Counted from the stretch's first letter, positions 15,443-22,029 are shown. The stretch: 22,256 bases of DNA from DASQTB01 sp035642095 (GCA_035642095.1 DASQTB010000022.1:1-22256); one strand, 5' to 3'. The notes: generated by a model from the letters alone, not told the origin. Translations and numbers: made by a program.

Positions 15443-15664
15443 ATGCTGGCCATCTTTCAGCAGATCGGGCTTCCGGAGATCCTCCTCATCTTGGCCGTCC
15501 TGCTCTTCCTGTTCGGCGCCCGGAAGCTCCCCGAGCTGGCCCGGTCGCTCGGCAAGTCCACGAAGGAGTTCAAGCAGGGCATGCGCGATGGCCCCGACGA
15601 GGAGACCCCGGCGGGGGATGGCGACGACCAACCCCGCGCCCAGAGGACCACGACGCCCGAGTAG
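15443..15664 (+). CDS. tatA: Sec-independent protein translocase subunit TatA
   Basis: TatA oligomers form the transport pathway for folded twin-arginine substrates. The 73-residue protein has a short N-terminal membrane helix (IGLPEILLILAVLLFLFGA, from about 8), the hallmark FGARKLPELARSLGKSTKEF hinge and amphipathic helix, and an acidic, disordered tail. The ATG at 15443 has a GAAAGGGG Shine-Dalgarno 4 nt upstream. An in-frame ATG at 15410 would put 11 polar residues before the membrane helix and is rejected. No tatB or tatC is nearby. The gene diverges from pyrR and shares its upstream region. A TatB identity is less likely because the protein is short and has the FGxxKLPELxRSLG pattern. 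Confidence 0.9.
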   Translation: MLAIFQQIGLPEILLILAVLLFLFGARKLPELARSLGKSTKEFKQGMRDGPDEETPAGDGDDQPRAQRTTTPE

Positions 15665-15700
15665 GACACTCCGGACCACTCGCCACCCGATCCGATGTCT

Positions 15701-15728
15701 TGGTAGCATGGCCTCCACGAACGGGAGG
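15701..15728 (+). promoter_or_regulatory. Candidate extended -10 promoter and Shine-Dalgarno for the secreted protein
   Basis: TGG followed by TAGCAT (15704-15709) forms an extended -10. The expected transcription start is near 15716. A GGGAGG Shine-Dalgarno lies at 15723-15728. The only near-cognate codon at suitable spacing is an in-frame ATC at 15733, so it is unclear which start this element serves. Confidence 0.35.
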
Positions 15729-15761
15729 CACGATCCACCGCAGCCCATCCGACGATGATGG

Positions 15762-15781
15762 CCGCCCGCCTCGTCGGGCGG
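15762..15781 (+). repeat. Small hairpin overlapping the proposed start of the secreted protein
   Basis: CCGCCCG (15762-15768) and CGGGCGG (15775-15781) form a perfect 7-bp stem with a 6-nt loop. The last stem base is the G of the proposed GTG start. In RNA it could hinder initiation there; in GC-rich DNA it could also be chance. Confidence 0.35.
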
Positions 15782-16566
15782 TGACCCGGCCGGGGCGCCC
15801 CGGCACGTCCGGCATCGTGCTGGTCGTGCTCCTTCTCGCCGTCCTGGCCTCGCCGGTCCTGGCCCAGGAGACGCCAGCGCCGCCTCCCTCACCGGAGCCG
15901 ACACCCAAACCGACCGAGGAGGCCACGACCTCGCCGGCCCAGGAGGCCACGCCCTCGCCGACCCCGGAGGCCACGGCCTCGCCGTCCCCAACCGCTCCGA
16001 CAACGGTCGAGCAGCCGGCATCATCCCAGCAACTTGCACAGCAGGACCGCCGGAGGCCGCCCCGGCCGCGGAGGCGAAACCCCGCCCGGCGCGGTTTCCG
16101 GGCCGAGCGGCGGGGCGACCGCAGCCAGGTGCAGCTCAAGCGGAGTTGCGCCCCCTTCTCGCACACCCAGACGTACCTCACGTGGGGACCGGCTTGGGCC
16201 TACGGAGCGCCGGTCACGGTGGACTACTCGGCGGAGCGATGCACCAAGCCTCGGGGGACGCTGGTCGAGGTGATCACCGCGGGCTCGGCGACGGTGTACC
16301 AGGGCACCACCATGGACGGAGCGGCGATCGACCGCCGACCGTTCCGGCTCACCGGACGATGGGATCGTCCGGCGAACGCCGCCGGCTGGCCCCTGTCGCT
16401 GTGGGGCTGTGGCGTGAAGCTGGCCCAGTACCGGTGGGAGATCCCCGGCGTGTACACGTTCGAGATCGGGGCTCGGTGGGGCGTCTGGTCGCTCACCGTC
16501 TCCACCGAGATCCTGGGCCCGCAGAGCCAGGCCCGAGACTTCCACTGGTCGTACGACGCCTGTTGA
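15781..16566 (+). CDS. Secreted protein with P/T/S-rich linker and four-cysteine C-terminal domain, function unknown
   Basis: I do not recognise a family. From GTG 15781 the protein has 261 residues. A Sec-type signal peptide covers about residues 1-26 (hydrophobic core IVLVVLLLAVLASPVLA, cleavage likely before QETP). A Pro/Thr/Ser-rich linker of about 60 residues follows, containing three 8-residue EATxSPxx repeats, then a very basic Arg/Pro stretch. The C-terminal domain of about 125 residues has many Trp and Tyr, alternating hydrophobic segments suggestive of a beta fold, and four Cys (SCAPF, RCTKP, WGCGV and the final residue), enough for two disulfides. In-frame TTG 15700 and a possible ATC 15733 are alternative starts. 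With either, an Arg pair lies ahead of the signal core. It follows tatA by about 115 nt and meets nusB stop-to-stop. Confidence 0.7.
   Translation: MTRPGRPGTSGIVLVVLLLAVLASPVLAQETPAPPPSPEPTPKPTEEATTSPAQEATPSPTPEATASPSPTAPTTVEQPASSQQLAQQDRRRPPRPRRRNPARRGFRAERRGDRSQVQLKRSCAPFSHTQTYLTWGPAWAYGAPVTVDYSAERCTKPRGTLVEVITAGSATVYQGTTMDGAAIDRRPFRLTGRWDRPANAAGWPLSLWGCGVKLAQYRWEIPGVYTFEIGARWGVWSLTVSTEILGPQSQARDFHWSYDAC
15919..15990 (+). repeat. 24-bp tandem repeat, three copies, coding
   Basis: Three consecutive in-frame 24-bp units begin at 15919, 15943 and 15967. Each starts GAGGCCACG and has CTCGCCG in its second half. They encode EATTSPAQ, EATPSPTP and EATASPSP in the linker of the secreted protein. 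Confidence 0.85.
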
Positions 16567-16971
16567 TCAGCCCGAGGCCGCCAGGTCCCGGGCGACCCTT
16601 CCCAGGATCCCGTTGACGAAGCCCCCCGATTCCTCGGTGGACATCTCCTTGGCCGCGATCACGGCCTCATCGATGGCCGCTCCGACCGGCACATCCTCCC
16701 GGTAGCGGAGCTCGAAGCAGGCCACCCTGAGGATGGCCCGGTCGACCACCGCCATCCGCTCCACGGTCCAGTCCTGGGCGTGCTCCCCGATCAGATGGTC
16801 GAGATCCCCCAGGCGCTCCTCGACGCCCCGGACCAGGTCCTCGGTGAAACCGGGGATCCGCTGGCCGAGCTGGCGCCGGCCCTCCAGGACCTCCGTGGGA
16901 GGGCGGTGGGACACATCGGCCTGATAGAGGATCTGCACCGCCAGACGCCGGGCATCCCGCCGACGGGCCAC
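16567..16971 (-). CDS. nusB: Transcription antitermination factor NusB
   Basis: NusB, with NusE (S10), binds boxA RNA and supports rRNA antitermination. The 134-residue helical protein starts ARRRDARRLAVQILYQADV. It shows GFTEDLVRGVEERLGDLDHLI, DWTVERMAVVDRAILRVACFEL and a C-terminal VPVGAAIDEAVIAAKEMSTEESGGFVNGIL region, all in family order (the last segment is split by convention here as AAIDEAVIAAK then GGFVNGILGRVA). The GTG at 16971 is 5 nt after the efp TAG. The frame stays open far upstream through efp, but that part is non-coding. The TGA abuts the stop of the convergent secreted-protein gene. Confidence 0.95.
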   Translation of the reverse strand: MARRRDARRLAVQILYQADVSHRPPTEVLEGRRQLGQRIPGFTEDLVRGVEERLGDLDHLIGEHAQDWTVERMAVVDRAILRVACFELRYREDVPVGAAIDEAVIAAKEMSTEESGGFVNGILGRVARDLAASG

Positions 16972-16976
16972 GAGGC

Positions 16977-17540
16977 CTACTGCTCCCGCGAGAGGTACTG
17001 GCGAGAACGGGTGTCGACCTTCACCCGGTCGCCTTCCTCCACGAACAGCGGCACCTGGACGGTGATGCCGGTCTCCAGGATGGCCGGCTTCATGGCCCCG
17101 GTGACCCGATCGCCCTTCACGCCCGGCTCGGTGGTGGCCACCGAGAGGGCCACGGCCGCCGGAAGCTCGACACCGATCGGGATGCCGTCGTGCATGGGCA
17201 CCAGGCAGGTGGCACCTTCCACGAGGTAGCTGGCCGCGTCGCCGACCACCTCCAGCGGCGCGTGGAGCTGCTCGTAGGTCTTGGTATCCATCAACACCAG
17301 GTGATCCCCTTCCCGGTAGAGGAACTGCATCTCCCGACGGTCCACGATGGCCAGGCCGACCTTCTCGTCGGCCTTGAACGTCCGCTCCTGGACCGAGCCG
17401 GTCTTCACGTTCCGGAGCCTGGTGCGGACCACGGCCTGGCCCTTCCCCGGCTTGTGATGCAGAAACTGAAGGACCGTCCACAGCTCGCCGCCCAGGTTGA
17501 GCGTCATGCCGTTCTTGAGGTCGTTCGTGGAGACGCTCAC
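16977..17540 (-). CDS. efp: Translation elongation factor P
   Basis: EF-P rescues ribosomes stalled at consecutive prolines. The 187-residue, three-domain protein starts VSTNDLKNGMTLNLGGELW. Its domain I loop HHKPGKGQA places Lys33 at the position that is modified in some bacteria. Domains II and III include VQERTFKADEKV, MQFLYREGDHLVLMDTKTYEQ and the conserved C-terminal ILETGITVQVPLFVEEGD and RVKVDTRSRQYLSRE. No genes for a lysine-modifying pathway are seen here. The GTG at 17540 overlaps the pepQ TGA as GTGA. The pepQ-efp-nusB order is common in actinobacteria. Confidence 0.97.
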   Translation of the reverse strand: MSVSTNDLKNGMTLNLGGELWTVLQFLHHKPGKGQAVVRTRLRNVKTGSVQERTFKADEKVGLAIVDRREMQFLYREGDHLVLMDTKTYEQLHAPLEVVGDAASYLVEGATCLVPMHDGIPIGVELPAAVALSVATTEPGVKGDRVTGAMKPAILETGITVQVPLFVEEGDRVKVDTRSRQYLSREQ

Positions 17541-18613
17541 GGCGAGAGCACCACGAGATCCCGGGAGGTGCGAGGCAGTGGTCGGGGGTCCTCATCCTCC
17601 ACGACGACCATGTCCTCGACCCGAACGCCTCCGATACCGGGGAGGTAGATCCCCGGCTCCACGGTGACCACGGCGCCGGCGGGGATCGGGGCCGAGTTCC
17701 CCGCCCGGAGCGAGGGGCCCTCGTGGATCTCCAGCCCCACCCCGTGGCCCAGACCGTGCCCGAACCGCTCGGCGAACCCCGCATCCCGGATCACGCTCCG
17801 AGCCGCTTCGTCCGCCTCTCCGCCGAGCACTCCGGGACGGAGGACCTCGGTACCGGCCATCTGGGCCCGGCGAACCACCTCGTGGATCTCCCGAAGCTCC
17901 GAGGGCGGTTCCCCGAGGGCGGCCATCCTGGTCATGTCGGAGTGATAGCCGTCAACCACGCAGCCGAAATCGAGCTTGACCACGTCGCCGCCCCGAAGGG
18001 AACGATCGGTCGGGCGGTGGTGTGGCTCGGCGGCATGCTCCCCGAACGCCACGATGGCGTCGAAGCCGACCCGCTCGGCTCCCAGCTGACGCATGGCCAC
18101 CTCCAGCTCCAAGGCCACCTCTCGTTCCGTGATGCCCTCGACCAGCTTCCCGACCGTGCGATCGAAGGCTTCGTCGGTGGCCTCCTGGGCTCGCTCGATC
18201 GACCGGATCTCCTCGGCGTCTTTGGCCCACCGGAGGTGCTCAACCTCGTCCTCGGTGGCGATCAGCTCGACGCCGTCGATCCCCTCCAGCCGGCGCCACG
18301 CCCGGTGGCTCACGCCGCCCGACTCGAATCCCATCCGGCCGACGCCGCCGCTCCGGCAGGCCTGGGCCACGGCCCGGGCCAGATCCTCCCGGTAGATCTC
18401 CCGCCGGACGTCGGGTACCTCACGGCGGGCCTGCTCCTCGTACCGGGGGTCGGTGAACAGGACCCCGCCCTGGCGCGTCGCCAAGAGCTGCCCGTTCGTC
18501 CCGGTGAATCCGGTGAGGTATCGGACGTTGACCGGCCGGGTCACGAGCAGAGCGGCCAGGTCAAGCTCGTCCAGGCGAGCGGCCACCCGCCCCCGGCGGG
18601 TCTCGTGGTCCAC
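17537..18613 (-). CDS. pepQ: M24 family Xaa-Pro peptidase
   Basis: This metallopeptidase cleaves peptides next to proline, as an aminopeptidase P or prolidase; the exact activity cannot be told from sequence. The 358-residue protein has an N-terminal creatinase-like domain (LAALLVTRPVNVRYLTGFTG). Its pita-bread catalytic domain keeps all five metal ligands: two Asp in KLDFGCVVDGYHSDMTR, His in GHGLGHGVGLEIHEGP, Glu in VTVEPGIYLPG and Glu in GGVRVEDMVVV. GTG 18613 is chosen because TATCAT lies at 18625-18620, which puts the expected transcription start on this codon. The GTG at 18646 would precede that promoter. The gene is translationally coupled to efp. Confidence 0.93.
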   Translation of the reverse strand: MDHETRRGRVAARLDELDLAALLVTRPVNVRYLTGFTGTNGQLLATRQGGVLFTDPRYEEQARREVPDVRREIYREDLARAVAQACRSGGVGRMGFESGGVSHRAWRRLEGIDGVELIATEDEVEHLRWAKDAEEIRSIERAQEATDEAFDRTVGKLVEGITEREVALELEVAMRQLGAERVGFDAIVAFGEHAAEPHHRPTDRSLRGGDVVKLDFGCVVDGYHSDMTRMAALGEPPSELREIHEVVRRAQMAGTEVLRPGVLGGEADEAARSVIRDAGFAERFGHGLGHGVGLEIHEGPSLRAGNSAPIPAGAVVTVEPGIYLPGIGGVRVEDMVVVEDEDPRPLPRTSRDLVVLSP

Positions 18614-18619
18614 GCCGGC

Positions 18620-18648
18620 ATGATAACGACCCTCCCCCCCGCCCAAAT
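18620..18648 (-). promoter_or_regulatory. Candidate leaderless promoter for pepQ-efp-nusB
   Basis: The minus strand has TATCAT at 18625-18620, the same hexamer as at mihF. Six nucleotides separate it from GTG 18613, so transcription would begin at or next to the start codon. The -35 at 17-bp spacing is ATTTGG (18648-18643), a poor match. Confidence 0.45.
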
Positions 18649-18651
18649 CGC

Positions 18652-18680
18652 GGGAGGCGGCCCCTTACGGACCGCCTCCC
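18652..18680 (-). terminator. Probable terminator of the pilus operon, hairpin 2
   Basis: GGGAGGCGG (18652-18660) pairs perfectly with CCGCCTCCC (18672-18680) across an 11-nt loop. On the minus strand it is followed by GCGATTTGGG, so there is only a short T-run. It lies between the PilP-like stop and the pepQ promoter. Confidence 0.55.
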
Positions 18681-18684
18681 CGAC

Positions 18685-18716
18685 CCGGCGGCCGCTCCCC
18701 CCGGTGCAGCCGCCGG
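18685..18716 (-). terminator. Hairpin 1 downstream of the PilP-like gene
   Basis: CCGGCGGC (18685-18692) pairs with GCCGCCGG (18709-18716) across 16 nt. It begins about 20 nt after the TAG of the PilP-like gene and is the first of two tandem GC hairpins. It has no T-run, so termination alone is uncertain. Confidence 0.4.
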
Positions 18717-18735
18717 ACGATGTGACCCGAGGGGC

Positions 18736-19338
18736 CTACTTGGGCGGCACCCCCCGGCAGAGGGTGAACCCCTCGTCGCCGAACCGGAACCGAGCGCATG
18801 TGCCGGCCACCGAGACGAGCTGGTAGTGCTCCTCGAACACTCGCCCCTCGTTGACCAGCCTGCTGTCGCCCTCCACCGCCACTTCGACGGTGTCGGCATC
18901 GACGATGTCGATCAGGTCGAACCGTTTCCCGCCGACGATGCCACCCTCATCCGCTTGCTCCTCCTCGGCGCCGTCGGCCACGGGCTCAACCGGCTCGCCG
19001 CCGGTCGGGATCTCAGCTCCGGTCGTGTCGGTTGGGGCGGCCTCCGCCTCCGTCGGCGTGGTTCCACCCCCGCCTTCGGCCGCCACGACCAACGGGACGA
19101 ACGGGTCCCGGCCTCCGAAGAAGCTGACGGCCCGGGGTGGCTCGTTGGCCTCCTCCGGCTGGGGCTCCCCCACCCCCGTTCCGGGCGTGGGGGGGATCGG
19201 AGGCGGTGACGCCGTGGGCGTGGGGGCGGCCTGCTCCTCGGTCCCGTCACCGCCGAGCATCGTGAAGAGGAAGAATCCACCGACCAGGAGGACCACGACC
19301 CCGAGCACCGTCAGCATGGTCCGCTCTCGCTTGGTCAT
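18736..19338 (-). CDS. PilP-like membrane-anchored protein of the pilus operon
   Basis: The 200-residue protein has one N-terminal membrane helix (TMLTVLGVVVLLVGGFFLF, from about 7), a Pro/Thr-rich linker, and an RDPFVPLV motif near 75. A second low-complexity acidic stretch follows. A small C-terminal domain begins GKRFDLIDIVDADTVEVAVE and contains a Cys pair (GTCARFRF, FTLCRG). The RDPF motif, the topology and the place after pilO recall PilP, the lipoprotein that bridges PilNO to the secretin. This one has a membrane helix and no lipobox Cys. The assignment is by context, not by clear homology. The ATG at 19338 is 4 nt after the pilO TGA. It is the last gene before the hairpins. Confidence 0.6.
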   Translation of the reverse strand: MTKRERTMLTVLGVVVLLVGGFFLFTMLGGDGTEEQAAPTPTASPPPIPPTPGTGVGEPQPEEANEPPRAVSFFGGRDPFVPLVVAAEGGGGTTPTEAEAAPTDTTGAEIPTGGEPVEPVADGAEEEQADEGGIVGGKRFDLIDIVDADTVEVAVEGDSRLVNEGRVFEEHYQLVSVAGTCARFRFGDEGFTLCRGVPPK

Positions 19339-19342
19339 GGGG

Positions 19343-20011
19343 TCACGCTCCCGGGGTTGGGGTCGGTACGGCCGCGGGGGTTCCAGCGGCCGGGCTGGCT
19401 CCCGGCGACGGGCTGGCCGAGGGCGATGCCTCCGCCTCGGTTCCCGCCGGCGCCGGAGGCGCCGCGCCCGGCCCCGCGTCGACATCGGTCGTGTAGAACC
19501 GGACGTCGAGAGTCAGCTGGAGCTGGGGAAGGCCGTCGGGACCCTCGGCGACGGAGACGCCCGTGACCTTCGAGGCTCGCTGCAGAGTCTCCAGCCGGAA
19601 AAGGAACTCGTCGACGGGGAAGAAGCCGCCGACAACCTGGATCTGGGCAGCCACCTCGGCCGCATTCCCAGCAGGGACCGGAAGTGGATCCGTGGGCGCC
19701 ACCGAGAAGAAGTCCACCCCGGCGACGTCGGCACTGGTCTGGAGCTCGTTGATCACGCCGGGCAGATCGGCCACCGGGGGCACCGCCCGCCGGAAGCGGG
19801 CCAGCTCGCGCCGAAGCTGGTCGGCGTTCTCCGCCGCGGCCTGCAGTCGCGAGAGCTCGGTTTGGAGAGCGACCTCTTCCTGTTCGGCCCGCTCCAGCCG
19901 CTGCTCGGCCTCGTCCACGTCTCCCATCTTGGGAAGGACCAGGAAGGCTACGGCCAGCACGGCCAGGAGGAAGAACACGATGGCCGCGATCACCGGTCCA
20001 CGACGGCTCAC
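19343..20011 (-). CDS. pilO: Type IV pilus assembly protein PilO
   Basis: PilO pairs with PilN in the inner-membrane alignment complex of type IV pili. The 222-residue protein has a membrane helix at about 7-27 (VIAAIVFFLLAVLAVAFLVL) and a coiled coil at about 30-72. A ferredoxin-like periplasmic domain follows (LPGVINELQTSADVAGVDFF, ending QLQLTLDVRFYTTD). The last 40 or so residues are Ala/Pro/Ser/Thr-rich (EASPSASPSPGASPAAG), which is unusual for PilO. The GTG at 20011 overlaps the pilN TGA as GTGA. An open frame further upstream overlaps pilN and is rejected. Confidence 0.88.
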   Translation of the reverse strand: MSRRGPVIAAIVFFLLAVLAVAFLVLPKMGDVDEAEQRLERAEQEEVALQTELSRLQAAAENADQLRRELARFRRAVPPVADLPGVINELQTSADVAGVDFFSVAPTDPLPVPAGNAAEVAAQIQVVGGFFPVDEFLFRLETLQRASKVTGVSVAEGPDGLPQLQLTLDVRFYTTDVDAGPGAAPPAPAGTEAEASPSASPSPGASPAAGTPAAVPTPTPGA

Positions 20012-20691
20012 TGTCCACCACCTCCTCCAGCCCGGCGACGGGCCAGGGCCTGCTCGGACAGATCGACGGAGCTGGTGAACTGCTCGACCGTCTGCGTCCC
20101 GATCACTGTGTCGGTCGAATTCTGGAGCCAGGGGTTCACGAACCCGCGCACGTCCTCCAGGCGCGACAGCCAGAGGGCCACGTCGGGGTGCGTGAAGGCG
20201 AACCCGTTGAAGGAGATCTGGCCCACCAGCGCCGGCCCTGCTTGCGCCTGGCCCGGCGTCGTCGTCGTGGTGGTGGTTCCCGTCGTCGTCGGCGTCGCCG
20301 TGGTGGTCGTCCCGGTGGCACCCGGCGCGCCCACCTGACCGGTCAGCCCGTTGAGCCACACCTGACCCGGGATGACCAGCGACACGTCGCGGAGCACCCC
20401 CGACCACAGCACACGGTCGGACAAGAGCGCGGTGAGCAATCCTCGGGTGGCGTCGATCTCCTGCTGGAGCTGGTCGATCTCCTGGAGCTCGTTGATCTCG
20501 CCCTGGAGCCGGGCGTTCTCGGCCTGCTGGGCCTCGACGTCGGCCTGGACGGAGTTCTCCTTCAGCACCTGGAGGAAGTAGAAGCCGCCCAGGGCCGCCA
20601 GCACGATCACCCCGAGGGCGACGACGGCGGCGGTCCGACGGCGGGTCCGCTGCCGCTCGTACAGCTCTGGAGGAAGGAGATTGATCCTCAC
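20008..20691 (-). CDS. pilN: Type IV pilus assembly protein PilN with poly-threonine insert
   Basis: PilN binds PilM through its cytoplasmic N-terminus and PilO through its membrane-proximal part. The 227-residue protein begins MRINLLPPEL, the INLLP motif that docks in PilM. It has a membrane helix at about 21-42 and a Gln/Glu-rich coiled coil at about 43-82. The VLWSGVLRDVSLVIPGQVWL segment begins the periplasmic domain. Residues 127-145 are nearly all Thr, interrupting that domain before GQISFNGFAFTHPDVALWL. The tail is Gly-rich. The GTG at 20691 follows the pilM TGA by 4 nt. Confidence 0.9.
   Translation of the reverse strand: MRINLLPPELYERQRTRRRTAAVVALGVIVLAALGGFYFLQVLKENSVQADVEAQQAENARLQGEINELQEIDQLQQEIDATRGLLTALLSDRVLWSGVLRDVSLVIPGQVWLNGLTGQVGAPGATGTTTTATPTTTGTTTTTTTPGQAQAGPALVGQISFNGFAFTHPDVALWLSRLEDVRGFVNPWLQNSTDTVIGTQTVEQFTSSVDLSEQALARRRAGGGGGQ
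20257..20313 (-). repeat. Threonine-codon low-complexity tract in pilN
   Basis: This tract is built almost entirely of ACC and ACG codons and encodes residues 127-145 (GTTTTATPTTTGTTTTTTT). It could vary in length by slippage and offers many possible O-glycosylation sites if the domain is extracytoplasmic. Confidence 0.85.
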
Positions 20692-20695
20692 CTCA

Positions 20696-21748
20696 TCACC
20701 TCTGGGGAAGGGCCAGGCCCAGCGATACCGCGAGCAGCGGCTCGGCCTCGATCATGGTCGCCTCATCCATGTCCAGCCGGACGTTTACCTTCTGGAACGC
20801 GTGCCCTGGCCGAACCTGGCCATCGACGCGCTCGTCGAGCAGCTCCACCAGTCCGGGCAGCTTGGAGCCGCCGCCCGTGACCAGCACCCGGGTGACCTCG
20901 GCCCCGGGAGTCTGGGCCCTGTAGAAGTCCAGCGACGAGCGGATCTCGTCGACCAGAGCGGCCACCCGGGCCCGGCGGGTGTTATCCACCTGCTCGACCG
21001 GTGGGGACCCCTCCACGGGCTGTCCTCGCTTGAGGGCTTCCGCGTCCTCCTCGGGGATGCCCAGGGAGGTGGCCATGGCCACCGACACGTCCCGTCCTCC
21101 CGACGGAAGGATGCGGACGAACCGAGCCACGCCCCGCTCATGGACGCAGATGTTCGTGACGTCGGCTCCCACGTCGACGATGGCCTCGCCGCCCAGATCG
21201 GAATCCTCGAGCCCGAGCCCATCGTCCTGACCGACCGCGCGGATCAGGGCGAAGGGCACGAGATCGACGCCGACGGGCTCGACCTTGGCCCGGGCGGCGG
21301 CGTCCACCATCCGGTTGACCATGTCTCGCTGGGCCGCCACCACGAGGAGGCGGAGCATCTTGGCTCCGTCCTGCTCGATCTCCTCCAGGACGTCGTAGTC
21401 GAGGACCGCGTCGTCCACGGGAATGGGGATGAGGTCCTGGACCTGGAAGGCGAGCGACTGCTTGAGCTCCTTGGGAGGCAGTGCCGGAACGGTGATCTCT
21501 CGGACAACCACCCGCTGGTTGCCGACCCCGAGGACGGCCTGACGGGTCTTGAACGCTCCCCGCTGCCACAACTCCCTGACCGCCGCGGCCAGGGCATCGA
21601 CGTCCCGAACCTCTCCGCTCTCCACGGCGCCCGGAGGCAGAGGAACCTGGGCCGCCCTGACCAGCGACGGCGGGTCGCTACCGAGCACGACCTCGGTCGC
21701 TCGCACGGCCGTCGACCCCACGTCGAGGCCGATCCGCCCCCTGGCCAC
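20696..21748 (-). CDS. pilM: Type IV pilus assembly protein PilM, actin-like ATPase
   Basis: PilM is a cytoplasmic FtsA/actin-like protein that binds PilN and links the inner-membrane complex to the cytoplasmic motors. The 350-residue protein carries the three actin-fold nucleotide motifs: GLDVGSTAVRATEV (7-20), AIVDVGADVTNICVHERG (189-206) and VLVTGGGSKLPGLVELL (288-304). LPPKELKQSLAFQVQDLIPI (90-109) is a typical PilM segment. The GTG at 21748 shares one base with the TAG of the upstream HTH gene. The motor ATPases, platform PilC and secretin are not in the window. Confidence 0.93.
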   Translation of the reverse strand: MARGRIGLDVGSTAVRATEVVLGSDPPSLVRAAQVPLPPGAVESGEVRDVDALAAAVRELWQRGAFKTRQAVLGVGNQRVVVREITVPALPPKELKQSLAFQVQDLIPIPVDDAVLDYDVLEEIEQDGAKMLRLLVVAAQRDMVNRMVDAAARAKVEPVGVDLVPFALIRAVGQDDGLGLEDSDLGGEAIVDVGADVTNICVHERGVARFVRILPSGGRDVSVAMATSLGIPEEDAEALKRGQPVEGSPPVEQVDNTRRARVAALVDEIRSSLDFYRAQTPGAEVTRVLVTGGGSKLPGLVELLDERVDGQVRPGHAFQKVNVRLDMDEATMIEAEPLLAVSLGLALPQR

Positions 21749-21957
21749 TACTGCTCTCCCTCCACACGCACCGATCGATCCGAGAGGTACCGGTTCACGT
21801 CCGACTCTCGGATCCGGTAGTTCTTGCCGACCCTGATCGCCGCCAGCTGCCCCGCCTTGATGAGCCGGTACACGGTCATGTTCGAGACCCGCATGGTCGC
21901 TGCGACCTCCCCGACCGTCAGGAGGCGGTCGCCCACGAAGGGGCGTCGCTTCGGCAC
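21748..21957 (-). CDS. BldC/excisionase-type helix-turn-helix regulator at the head of the pilus operon
   Basis: The 69-residue protein is a single MerR-like winged HTH. It has RLLTVGEVAATMRVSNMTVY with a recognition helix TVYRLIKAGQL, then the wing and C-terminal helix RVGKNYRIRESDVNRYLSDR. Length and layout match BldC, a small actinobacterial developmental regulator, and phage excisionases. GTG 21957 is chosen for its GGAGGAG Shine-Dalgarno 6 nt upstream. In-frame starts up to 22104 are rejected because the promoter (22111-22083) lies inside that extension and its codons lose the strong G/C third-position bias. The gene overlaps pilM by one base, so it is co-expressed with the pilus genes and may regulate them or itself (inference). 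Confidence 0.85.
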   Translation of the reverse strand: MPKRRPFVGDRLLTVGEVAATMRVSNMTVYRLIKAGQLAAIRVGKNYRIRESDVNRYLSDRSVRVEGEQ

Positions 21958-22016
21958 GGTCAGCTCCTCCACCTTCGGCTCAAGTACCACGTTTGCCACA
22001 GATCCCTCAAGCTCCA

Positions 22017-22029
22017 CATGTTCAACATG
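22017..22029. repeat. 13-bp palindrome in the pilus leader
   Basis: CATGTT and AACATG flank a single central base. The loop would be too short for a fully paired RNA hairpin, so a DNA-binding site for a dimer is more plausible. It lies roughly 50 bp downstream of the predicted transcription start. Confidence 0.5.

Noticed and set aside
15919..15990. CRISPR-like repeats
   Set aside because: The 24-bp units are contiguous, in frame, and lack spacers; they encode a protein linker.
16972..17784. Upstream extension of the nusB frame through efp
   Set aside because: The extension overlaps intact efp and part of pepQ and reads as low-complexity; NusB homology starts at GTG 16971.
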